A DNA stretch of 5,435 nt from an uncultured Ruminococcus sp. (GTDB taxonomy: Bacteria > Bacillota > Clostridia > Oscillospirales > Acutalibacteraceae): contig CACYDO010000023.1 in the NCBI GenBank assembly GCA_902773165.1, forward strand, positions 1 through 5,435, in the 5' to 3' direction. Under the pieces are notes generated by a model. It saw nothing but the letters and a program-made list of their open reading frames with translations, was not told the origin of the DNA and ran no database searches. This document shows, piece after piece, positions 1 through 5,393 of this stretch. Position 1 is the stretch's first letter. Each line of letters opens with the position of its first letter. A program made the position numbers and the translations under genes.

Positions 1-213
1 ATCCAGGCTTGTATCGGCGGAAAAATAATCGCGCGCGAAACGGTAAAGGCTCTTCGCAAGGACGTTCTTGCAAAGTGCTACGGCGGCGATATTACACGAA
101 AGAAGAAGCTTCTCGAAAAGCAGAAGGAAGGCAAGAAGAGAATGCGTCAGCTCGGTACGGTAGAAGTTCCGCAGGAAGCGTTCATGGCCGTACTCAAGCT
201 TGATACAGATTAA
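1..213 (+). CDS. lepA: Elongation factor 4 (LepA), C-terminal end only
   Basis: The window opens inside this gene; 70 codons and a TAA stop remain, read in frame from base 1. The peptide is the LepA-specific C-terminal domain: it begins IQACIGGKIIARETVKALRK, continues through AKCYGGDITRKKKLLEKQK, and ends GTVEVPQEAFMAVLKLDTD, a highly conserved LepA ending. LepA is a ribosome-bound translational GTPase that acts on stalled or mis-translocated ribosomes; the basic C-terminal domain reaches toward the peptidyl-transferase centre. The GTPase domains lie upstream of the window, so their integrity cannot be judged. No hairpin terminator follows the stop, and the next ribosome-binding site lies 12 bases on, so the following gene is probably co-transcribed with lepA. 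Confidence 0.97.
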   Translation: MQACIGGKIIARETVKALRKDVLAKCYGGDITRKKKLLEKQKEGKKRMRQLGTVEVPQEAFMAVLKLDTD

Positions 214-237
214 ACATAACCGATAGGAGGATAAATA

Positions 238-1077
238 ATGAATTATTCACTCGCAAACATCAACGGTGTAAATATATTTTTCAGAGAGTGCGGCGACAAG
301 AGCAAGCCTGTATTTCTGCTTCTCCACGGCTTTCCGTCGTCGAGTCATATGTTCCGCAATCTAATGCCGCTTCTTGAAGACAAATTCCACGTTATCGCGC
401 CCGATTACGTTGGTTTTGGTCAGTCCGGCGCGCCGGGCGTAGATGTGTTTGAGTACACCTTCGACCACCTTGCCGATTACGTTGAAGCTCTTTTGCAGGC
501 TCTCGGAATCGAGAAATATTATATGTATGTTTTCGATTACGGCGCGCCTATCGGCTTCCGCCTCGCAGTGCGCAAGCCCGAAAGCATTCTCGGAATAGTT
601 TCGCAGAACGGCAATATATATGAAAAGGGTCTTGGCGAAAGATGGACGACGCGAAAGATCTATTGGGAAAATCCCACTGCTGAGCTAAGACTCTTTCTCC
701 AGTCAACCTACGCGCCCGAAACGATAATCAGGGAGTACATGGCAGGTGAGCCTTTGGGAAATATCTCTCCCGACGGCTATTCTCTCGATATTTACTACAC
801 CTACCGCGAGGGCTACGCCGACAGACAGGATTCCCTTATCCTCGATTACAGAACGAATGTGGCGAAGTACCCCGAATTCCAGGCGTATATCAAGGAGTAC
901 CAGCCGAAGCTTCTTGCAGTCTGGGGTAAAAATGACGAGAGCTTTACTGTAGAAGGCGCTCAGGCTTACGCCGAAAATGATAAGAACGCCGAGGTCGTTC
1001 TGCTTGACGCAGGTCATTTTGCTCTTGAAACGCAGTATAAGAGGATAGCCGAGGAGATCCTGAAACGATTTGGCTGA
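238..1077 (+). CDS. Alpha/beta hydrolase with Asp nucleophile (epoxide hydrolase / haloalkane dehalogenase-like)
   Basis: This is a 279-residue single-domain alpha/beta hydrolase with no signal peptide, so probably cytoplasmic. The start is set by AGGAGG at 225-230, seven bases before ATG. The oxyanion-hole motif HGFP is at residues 30-33. The nucleophile elbow reads VFDYGAPIG, putting Asp100 where serine esterases have Ser. A likely catalytic acid is Asp233 (WGKND) and the base is His260 (AGHFALE). Residues about 128-215 form the cap region, rich in tyrosine. Asp nucleophiles are used by epoxide hydrolases and haloalkane dehalogenases; HGxP is more typical of the former, but no conserved lid tyrosine pair can be assigned by eye. 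The substrate is unknown and 'haloalkane dehalogenase' should not be assumed. It sits 24 bases after lepA and 39 before a lipoprotein gene, which gives no functional clue. Confidence 0.9.
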   Translation: MNYSLANINGVNIFFRECGDKSKPVFLLLHGFPSSSHMFRNLMPLLEDKFHVIAPDYVGFGQSGAPGVDVFEYTFDHLADYVEALLQALGIEKYYMYVFDYGAPIGFRLAVRKPESILGIVSQNGNIYEKGLGERWTTRKIYWENPTAELRLFLQSTYAPETIIREYMAGEPLGNISPDGYSLDIYYTYREGYADRQDSLILDYRTNVAKYPEFQAYIKEYQPKLLAVWGKNDESFTVEGAQAYAENDKNAEVVLLDAGHFALETQYKRIAEEILKRFG

Positions 1078-1102
1078 TGTTATCGCGATTTGTTATCTTC
1101 AC

Positions 1103-1110
1103 AGGTGGTG
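1103..1110 (+). promoter_or_regulatory. Ribosome-binding site that selects a TTG start
   Basis: AGGTGGTG lies 6-8 bases before TTG at 1117. The first in-frame ATG, at 1129, would be about 20 bases from the core, too far for usual initiation. The TTG reading also adds two lysines ahead of the hydrophobic signal segment, as expected for a lipoprotein signal peptide. TTG is therefore favoured. Confidence 0.7.
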
Positions 1111-1116
1111 AAATAA

Positions 1117-2364
1117 TTGTCTAAAAAAATGTCTTTTGTGCTGGTATGCTGCGCCTGCACTCTGATACTCAGCTCATGCAAGGTAGATGTCAACGAGATC
1201 GCAAGCCGCGCCGAAAATGCGAAATCTTCATCGGCAGCTTCGTCATCTCAGTCCGAAACTGATAGTGATATGGATACGCAGACCGATATGTTTTATGAAA
1301 CGGAAACCGACAGCGATAAGCAGACAGATTCCGACGCACAGAGCGATACTGATTCCGATACCGAAATAATCGCGTTTGACGAGAGCAAATATCCTGTTAT
1401 GTACGCGACAGGCTCGGCGGAAATAACGCTGACGGCAGACGCGCTCAGCGCAAGCAAGTCTATCGGTTCGGTCAAATGCGGCGATAAGCTTTCCGTTGTC
1501 CGCCAGGACGTAATGGAATATACCTTCGTTCACAGCGCGTTGCTCGACAAGTTCGGCTATGTAAAGACGATATACCTTGCTTCGTCTGCCGACGAAACTT
1601 GTTACGGTGAGGTCATGTACGTCAAGCCGGCGCAGGCGGCACTGTACAAGGACGAAATGCTTTCGGAAAAGGTTCTCGAAGTTTCGCAGAACGATATGAT
1701 AACCGTCATCGTGAAGGGCAAAAACGGCGTTTGGCGCGTTACCGACAAAAACGGCACTGCCGGCTATATAGACCATAATCTTCTTTCCGATAAGAAGGTA
1801 AAGGTCACGTCATCAAGCAGCAAATCTTCAAGCAAGAGTTCAAGCAAATCTTCAAGCAAGAATTCAAGCAGCTCTTCAAGCAAATCCTCAGAGAAATCTT
1901 CAAGCAAAGCCGCAAGCAGCAGCACGTCCGCAAGCAGCGAAGCGCAAAGCAGCAGCGCTGTAAGCTCTGAGGAAAGCAGTAAACCGTCAAGCGCGGAGGA
2001 AAGCAAAGAAGAGAGCAAGGCTTCAAGCAAAGACGAAAGCAGCAAGGCTTCAAGCAAGTCCGACAGCAGCGAAAAAAGCAGCGATCCCGATACAGAGGAA
2101 ACGGTAAGCGCCCTGTTTACGGGCAAGGGAGAAGCGCCGACAGATAATTACACGGTGTACATAGTAGACGTTGACGAGGGGTACTTGTCCCTGCGGAATG
2201 CTCCCAGCCAGACGAAAAGCAAGGTCATCGGTGAGCTGTATTACCAAGAGGAGGTATATGTTATTGATACGAACGGCGATTATTGGTATGTATACGCGCC
2301 CAATTCAGGAATGTACGGATATGTAACGGGAAATCCCGATTACTTGTATCCCGAATATTATTAA
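1117..2364 (+). CDS. SH3-domain surface lipoprotein with acidic and Ser/Lys low-complexity linkers
   Basis: This is a 415-residue exported lipoprotein. Residues 1-21 are a type II signal peptide: lysines at 3-4, a hydrophobic core, and the lipobox LSSC with the acylated cysteine at 21. Residues 37-83 are a Ser-rich then acidic Asp/Ser/Thr spacer. Two divergent bacterial SH3-like repeats follow at about 94-155 and 163-224, both ending in a GYV/GYI strand. Residues 232-328 are a Ser/Lys/Glu linker that begins with SSSK tetrapeptide repeats. A more canonical SH3 domain closes the protein at about 345-415 (YLSLRNAPS, then VIGELYYQEEVYV and GYV). Bacterial SH3 domains often bind cell-wall peptides, so wall attachment or sensing outside the membrane is a reasonable inference; no catalytic domain is visible. 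The start is TTG. The gene lies 39 bases after the hydrolase gene and 40 before the DUF445 gene, with no terminator in either gap, suggesting one operon. Confidence 0.88.
   Translation: MSKKMSFVLVCCACTLILSSCKVDVNEIASRAENAKSSSAASSSQSETDSDMDTQTDMFYETETDSDKQTDSDAQSDTDSDTEIIAFDESKYPVMYATGSAEITLTADALSASKSIGSVKCGDKLSVVRQDVMEYTFVHSALLDKFGYVKTIYLASSADETCYGEVMYVKPAQAALYKDEMLSEKVLEVSQNDMITVIVKGKNGVWRVTDKNGTAGYIDHNLLSDKKVKVTSSSSKSSSKSSSKSSSKNSSSSSSKSSEKSSSKAASSSTSASSEAQSSSAVSSEESSKPSSAEESKEESKASSKDESSKASSKSDSSEKSSDPDTEETVSALFTGKGEAPTDNYTVYIVDVDEGYLSLRNAPSQTKSKVIGELYYQEEVYVIDTNGDYWYVYAPNSGMYGYVTGNPDYLYPEYY
1825..1908 (+). repeat. 12-base coding repeat (seven SSSK-type units)
   Basis: Seven tandem 12-base units, mostly variants of TCTTCAAGCAAG, encode Ser-Ser-Ser-Lys-type tetrapeptides at residues 237-264 of the lipoprotein. 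Units three and five match the pattern closely; the fourth ends in AGC instead of a Lys codon and the sixth encodes SSEK. Because the period is a multiple of three, gain or loss of a unit would keep frame and only change linker length. The flanking linker (to about 2085) continues with looser AGCAGC and TCAAGC runs. Confidence 0.85.
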
Positions 2365-2404
2365 TATGAAAAAATCCGGAAGGTTTGGAAGGTAAGAAGG
2401 TAAA

Positions 2405-3301
2405 ATGATACAGTATATTGTAACAATAATAATGGGAACAGTCATCGGCTACGGCACAAATTATCTTGCTGTTAAGATGATGTTTCGTCCGAAACATGAA
2501 GTCAAGCTCTGGGGCAAAACTCTGCCGTTCACGCCCGGTGTTATACCGAAGCAGAAGGACAAGCTTGCTGTGGCGATAGGAAACGCAGTAGGAACATCTC
2601 TGCTTACTAAAGACGATATCAAAAGCAGACTGACGGGCGACGAGCTGAAATCAGCTGTTACGTCAAAGATAACGGAAATTCTCTCCACACAGATCAAGGA
2701 AGAGATAATGCACCTGGCAAAGCTTGACGAAGAAGGCTATGACGCGATGAAAACGAAGCTTTCCTCAACGATAACGAAGCAGATAATGGATTCTGTAAAT
2801 TCTGTTGGCGTGGGGAAGAAGATCTCCGAGGAAACGTCTAAGGCGCTGATGGAGAAGGTCTCAGGAAATATGCTCAAGTACGTTGTTTCCGAAGAGATGG
2901 TCAAGTCATTCACAGACCACGTAGGAAAAAAGGTTCAGGAGTACGTAGACGAAAACGGCGCGGTCATAATTCGCGGCGAGGTTGATAAAAAGCTTGATTC
3001 TCTCGAGGAAAACGCCGTGACTGACCTGCTTTCTAGCGTAGATATCACCGAAGAAAAGCTGAACAAAACGATCTCCGACGCATACGACAAGGCTGTTGAC
3101 AAAGCTGTGGACGAGCTTCTTTCACGCGTCGATATCTCGAAAATGATAAAAGACAAGATCGACGAAATGGATATTGATACACTCGAAGAGCTTGTAATGA
3201 AGGTCATGAAGGAGCAGCTTGATGTTATTATCAATTTAGGTGCTCTTATCGGATTTTGTCTTGCACTTATCAACGTCGGAATAAACGTGTTGTTCGGGTA
3301 A
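2405..3301 (+). CDS. DUF445 family membrane protein (YheB-like)
   Basis: This is a 298-residue protein with the DUF445 layout. An N-terminal membrane segment (about 2-20) leads into the family signature GYGTNYLAVKMMFRP (15-29) and then LPFTPGVIPKQKDKLAVAIG (40-59). The middle, residues 65-270, is charged, helical and probably coiled, with related segments such as SSVDITEEKLN and SRVDISKMIKD. A second membrane segment (about 274-297) ends the protein. The family (B. subtilis YheB is a member, about 377 residues) has no settled biochemical function. At 298 residues this copy is shorter, but both signature ends are present, so it looks intact. ATG 2405 is preceded by AAGAAGG at 2394-2400, and GGAAGG lies a little further up. 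TAA is followed at once by TAG. It is probably the last gene of the lepA-hydrolase-lipoprotein unit. Confidence 0.9.
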   Translation: MIQYIVTIIMGTVIGYGTNYLAVKMMFRPKHEVKLWGKTLPFTPGVIPKQKDKLAVAIGNAVGTSLLTKDDIKSRLTGDELKSAVTSKITEILSTQIKEEIMHLAKLDEEGYDAMKTKLSSTITKQIMDSVNSVGVGKKISEETSKALMEKVSGNMLKYVVSEEMVKSFTDHVGKKVQEYVDENGAVIIRGEVDKKLDSLEENAVTDLLSSVDITEEKLNKTISDAYDKAVDKAVDELLSRVDISKMIKDKIDEMDIDTLEELVMKVMKEQLDVIINLGALIGFCLALINVGINVLFG

Positions 3302-3456
3302 TAGGCGTGGAACACGCGGATATAGTTTTTGTCATCGGGCAGGCACCCGGCGGCAGTTCCGCCGAGTTTACTACGGCGGTCAGTTGATCTCCGCGCCGTT
3401 AGCTTTATGTTTAGGCAACAGGCTTTAATGCGCAGCGCATAAAAAGAGGATATCCC
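3302..3456. repeat. Structured repeat-like intergenic block (candidate interspersed element)
   Basis: This non-coding block directly after the DUF445 stop is dense in short inverted repeats. GCGTG/CACGC lies at 3305-3317 and CGGG/CCCG at 3336-3349. Three alternating six-base arms (CGGCGG 3348-3353, CCGCCG 3359-3364, CGGCGG 3374-3379) allow two mutually exclusive hairpins. ATGCG/CGCAT lies at 3428-3440 and the palindrome GGATATCC at 3448-3455. It is GC-richer than the A/T-rich stretch that follows. No ribosome-binding site or recognisable protein is present. The look is that of a dispersed repeat, but only one copy is visible, so repetition in the genome is inferred. The bases from 3457 to 3554 show nothing I can name. 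Confidence 0.45.
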
Positions 3457-3554
3457 AAACAATAACGCAGGTACGATACAAAGCAATGTTCCGAACTGTA
3501 AAATCTGAGTATTAAAGTCTTTTGTCTGAAAACGTAATTTCACAAACCATTATC

Positions 3555-3597
3555 AAAATATTGTCGGAAATACACTAAATTCCGGCAATATTTTTTT
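3555..3597 (+). terminator. Strong intrinsic terminator after the DUF445 unit
   Basis: Bases 3555-3569 pair with 3580-3594 in a 15-base-pair stem with a single G-T pair and a 10-base loop. The outer stem is A/T pairs and the inner part is CGGAA/TTCCG. A run of T's spans 3591-3597. It separates the upstream unit from the aquaporin promoter, which begins two bases later. Confidence 0.85.
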
Positions 3598-3598
3598 C

Positions 3599-3627
3599 TT
3601 TACAATAAAGAAAAATCATGCTACAAT
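3599..3627 (+). promoter_or_regulatory. Sigma-A type promoter for the aquaporin gene
   Basis: A TTTACA -35 box (3599-3604) and a TACAAT -10 box (3622-3627) are separated by exactly 17 bases, each one mismatch from consensus. The start of transcription would fall near 3634, giving a leader of about 38 bases with a strong ribosome-binding site (AAGGAGGAG, 3658-3666) five bases before ATG. Confidence 0.8.
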
Positions 3628-3671
3628 AAATGTGTAATCTATCCAAAATATATTTGTAAGGAGGAGATTTT

Positions 3672-4451
3672 ATGTTAAGAAAATGTTTGGCGGAATTTTT
3701 AGGTACGGCGGTACTTGTAACGTTCGGCTGCGGCGTTGCAGCTTGGGGCGGAACAGCTCTGCCCGGACAGACAGGCGCAAGCTACGTTGCTATCGCGCTT
3801 GCGTTCGGTCTTTCGATCGTTGCGCTTGCGTATTCGATCGGCAATATCTCGGGCTGTCACGTTAATCCCGCGGTGTCGCTTGCTATGCTTATCAGCGGCA
3901 AGCTTACTCCGCTCGAGTTCTGCGGCTATGTTATCAGCCAGTGCCTTGGCGCGATCGTAGGCAGCCTTATCATGATAACGATGTTTATCAATACAGCAGG
4001 CGGCATGATGACGAGCGGCGTCGGTACAAACGGCTACGGCGAGTTCTCGGCGGCAGGGATCGGTGCAAGCGGCGCGTTTGTGACGGAAACTGTCCTTACC
4101 TTCGTTTTCGTTTTCGCTATCTGCGGCGTTACAAGTCAGGAGAAATTCTCTAATATTTCCGGCGTTGTTATTGGTCTTACGCTTACTCTCGTTCACCTTA
4201 TGGGCCTTCCCCTTACAGGTACGAGCGTTAACCCGGCAAGAAGCCTCGGCGCGGCTGTCGGTGCGGCTGCATGCGGAAGCACGGCGGCTCTCGGTCAGGT
4301 ATGGCTGTTTATCGTAGCTCCGCTTTTAGGCGCGGCTATCGCGGCTCTTTGCTGGAAGGTGCTTTACGGCGAGCCGCAGGAAGAGCCTGCTCCTGCTCCC
4401 GCAAAAGCAGCAGCCTCCTCCTCAAAGAAAAAAGGCTCTAAGAAGAAGTAA
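3672..4451 (+). CDS. aqpZ: Aquaporin Z-type water channel (MIP family)
   Basis: This 259-residue membrane channel has six expected transmembrane helices and both MIP signature loops: HVNPAVS (63-69) in the first half and SVNPARS (185-191) in the second. AqpZ landmarks are conserved: AEFLGT at the first helix (7-12), ALAFGL (43-47), NGYGEFS (120-126) and the stretch LTLVHLMGLPLTGTSVNPAR. Aligning with E. coli AqpZ, the selectivity filter is Phe45, His175, Thr184 and Arg190, the water-selective FHTR set rather than the wider glycerol-facilitator set. The tail after about 233 is unusual: a Pro/Ala/Glu stretch followed by Ser/Lys (SSSKKKGSKKK), longer than in E. coli AqpZ and likely cytoplasmic. 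The gene has its own promoter and terminator, so it is expressed as a single gene, plausibly for osmotic water flux. Confidence 0.95.
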   Translation: MLRKCLAEFLGTAVLVTFGCGVAAWGGTALPGQTGASYVAIALAFGLSIVALAYSIGNISGCHVNPAVSLAMLISGKLTPLEFCGYVISQCLGAIVGSLIMITMFINTAGGMMTSGVGTNGYGEFSAAGIGASGAFVTETVLTFVFVFAICGVTSQEKFSNISGVVIGLTLTLVHLMGLPLTGTSVNPARSLGAAVGAAACGSTAALGQVWLFIVAPLLGAAIAALCWKVLYGEPQEEPAPAPAKAAASSSKKKGSKKK

Positions 4452-4493
4452 TATTGCCTGATATTTACTTTCGCGGATTAGTATTAATGATCT

Positions 4494-4522
4494 CCCCGGT
4501 GCTGAAAATGTGCCGGGGTTTT
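4494..4522 (+). terminator. Intrinsic terminator after the aquaporin gene
   Basis: CCCCGG (4494-4499) pairs with CCGGGG (4513-4518). Up to three further pairs, two of them G-T, extend the stem inward to a short A-rich loop, and TTTT follows at 4519-4522. It lies 43 bases after the aquaporin stop. The T run is short, so read-through is possible. Confidence 0.78.
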
Positions 4523-4578
4523 CGCTTATGGTCAAAATGTATAAAAATATTGTGAATATTAGTAAATATTCTCTGATT

Positions 4579-4634
4579 AAATTTTTGAAAAAATTTTCAG
4601 AAACATTGACGAACCGAGAAAAATATGCTAAAAT
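4579..4634 (+). promoter_or_regulatory. S10 operon promoter with UP-like region and extended -10
   Basis: TTGACG (4606-4611) and TAAAAT (4629-4634) are separated by exactly 17 bases, and TGC immediately precedes the -10, forming an extended -10. The bases from 4579 to 4597 are alternating A and T tracts placed where the RNA polymerase alpha subunit would contact an UP element; A/T-rich sequence continues back to about 4536. Transcription should start near 4640. This is the strongest promoter in the window, as expected for ribosomal protein genes. Confidence 0.85.
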
Positions 4635-4801
4635 AATACCTGCGTGACTGCACAAGATATGCGATGAAGCGGGAGGTTGCGGCAAGACAGATTTGCCGGT
4701 TTTTCCGTGGAGTATGTCCGATTTTAAACCGGGCGACAGATTTTATATGAGTTTTTTGCGGCGTACCGTGTTGCGCCTGCAATGAATTCGTTTGCCAGAT
4801 C

Positions 4802-4845
4802 TCCGGTGAACCTGAGCGGTTTTCCGGATTTTTAAATCGCTTTTT
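4802..4845 (+). terminator. Possible attenuator: two overlapping hairpins, each followed by T5
   Basis: Hairpin one pairs TCCGGTGAACC (4802-4812) with GGTTTTCCGGA (4818-4828), with one T-T mismatch and one G-T pair, and is followed by TTTTT at 4829-4833. Hairpin two pairs GCGGTTT (4816-4822) with AAATCGC (4834-4840), one G-T pair, and is followed by TTTTT at 4841-4845. They share 4818-4822 so only one can form at a time. Both have terminator shape, about 90-100 bases before rpsJ. Function as a regulated terminator is inferred. Confidence 0.45.
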
Positions 4846-4917
4846 GTGAAACACCCGGAACGGTGTATGAGCAAAAAAGACGGCAAAGCAATTGTCCCCG
4901 CCGAAAAATAATATTTC

Positions 4918-4923
4918 AGGAGG
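4918..4923 (+). promoter_or_regulatory. Ribosome-binding site fixing the rpsJ GTG start
   Basis: AGGAGG lies eight bases before GTG 4932. An in-frame ATG at 4863 exists, but it has no ribosome-binding site, falls inside a leader hairpin, and would add 23 residues absent from S10 proteins. The same spacing and core are seen before rplC (AGGAGG 5380-5385, ATG 5394). Confidence 0.92.
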
Positions 4924-4931
4924 CGATTACA

Positions 4932-5243
4932 GTGGCAGTCAAGGAAAAGATAAGGATAAGACTTAAGGGTTACGATCATCAGCTCGTAGATCAGTCGGCA
5001 GAGAAGATCGTTGCTACGGCAAAGCGTACAGGCGCGAGAATTTCGGGTCCTGTTCCGCTCCCGACAGAGAAGCAGGTTATCACGATCCTGCGTGCTGTTC
5101 ATAAGTATAAGGACAGCCGTGAGCAGTTCGAGATGAGAACTCATAAGAGACTTATCGATATCATCAGACCGTCCAACAAAACAGTGGACGCGCTCACAAG
5201 CTTGGAACTCCCTGCCGGTGTTGAGATCGAGATCAAGCTGTAA
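4932..5243 (+). CDS. rpsJ: 30S ribosomal protein S10 (NusE)
   Basis: The product is 103 residues from a GTG start, the normal S10 length (103 in E. coli). It begins MAVKEKIRIRLKGYDHQ and carries the family hallmarks SGPVPLPTEK (about 38-47), the long ribosome-penetrating loop region, MRTHKRLIDI (about 73-82) and the ending LPAGVEIEIKL. S10 is part of the 30S head, and as NusE it also joins NusB on boxA RNA in transcription antitermination. It is the first gene of the conserved S10 operon, confirmed here by rplC following it. Expression is driven by the strong promoter near 4606-4634 and probably modulated in the long leader. The frame is clean and codon use is like that of its neighbours. Confidence 0.98.
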   Translation: MAVKEKIRIRLKGYDHQLVDQSAEKIVATAKRTGARISGPVPLPTEKQVITILRAVHKYKDSREQFEMRTHKRLIDIIRPSNKTVDALTSLELPAGVEIEIKL

Positions 5244-5393
5244 GAAATATTCCGTTCTTATCGCCGCTAAAATAGCGGAGTGAAGGTCAAAACGGGAGAT
5301 TTACTTCAAAGCTTTGGTACGGTACCAACCAACCGCATTCGGGGTCATGTTGGCGAAAGTCAACCAATAACTCTATTTCAGGAGGCATGAGAA
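5244..5393 (+). promoter_or_regulatory. Structured rpsJ-rplC spacer
   Basis: This 150-base gap is long for neighbours in a ribosomal operon and is rich in potential RNA structure. CCGCTA/TAGCGG (5264-5269 with 5273-5278) has a three-base loop. CAAAGCTTTG (5307-5316) is a palindrome. TTGGTAC and GTACCAA (5314-5328) are perfect inverted arms around one G. GTTGGC and GTCAAC (5349-5364) enclose a GAAA tetraloop. None is followed by a T run, so none looks like a terminator. The rplC ribosome-binding site is at 5380-5385. A role such as a protein-binding or processing site is inferred only. Confidence 0.5.

Larger units (their letters stand above)
4641..4931 (+). promoter_or_regulatory. Long structured 5' leader of the S10 operon
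   Basis: About 290 untranslated bases separate the promoter from rpsJ. Visible hairpins are CGGCAA/TTGCCG (4680-4685 with 4693-4698), GCCGGTTT with AAACCGGGC (4695-4702 with 4726-4734, one bulge), TTGCGGCG with CGCCTGCAA (4756-4763 with 4774-4782, one bulge), the attenuator-like pair at 4802-4845, and ACACC/GGTGT (4851-4855 with 4862-4866). A long-range helix is possible between 4669-4680 and 4888-4901. S10 operons are autoregulated in E. coli through ribosomal protein L4 and its leader; whether this leader uses any ribosomal protein is unknown. No known riboswitch core is recognised. Confidence 0.65.

Noticed and set aside
9..203. A short plus-strand frame overlapping the lepA end
   Set aside because: It is out of frame with the unmistakable LepA C-terminus and is highly Arg/Lys-rich as a shifted reading would be.
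1243..1776. Minus-strand open frame of 177 codons inside the lipoprotein gene
   Set aside because: It is a shadow of the low-complexity coding strand, with no recognisable family and no start signals.
1825..2085. CRISPR-like or satellite array
   Set aside because: The repeats are coding, in frame, without unique spacers, and encode a Ser/Lys linker.
2935..3543. A 202-codon open frame on the minus strand across the DUF445 3' end and the following gap
   Set aside because: It is antisense to a well-supported gene for over half its length, has no visible ribosome-binding site, and the remainder crosses the hairpin-rich repeat-like block. The openness is better explained by codon bias and the repeat.
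3699..4196. Minus-strand open frame of 165 codons inside the aquaporin gene
   Set aside because: It is antisense to a clear MIP channel; the composition is Arg/Asp/Ala-biased as expected for a reverse reading of that gene.
4680..4704. A third terminator in the S10 leader (CGGCAA/TTGCCG followed by GTTTTT)
   Set aside because: The stem has only six pairs and the T run starts one base after it. It would stop the transcript about 60 bases in, and the arm has competing partners, so it was kept only as part of the leader structure.
4863..4931. An upstream ATG extending rpsJ by 23 residues
   Set aside because: There is no ribosome-binding site before it, it lies in a leader hairpin arm, and S10 proteins are about 103 residues, which the GTG at 4932 with AGGAGG gives exactly.
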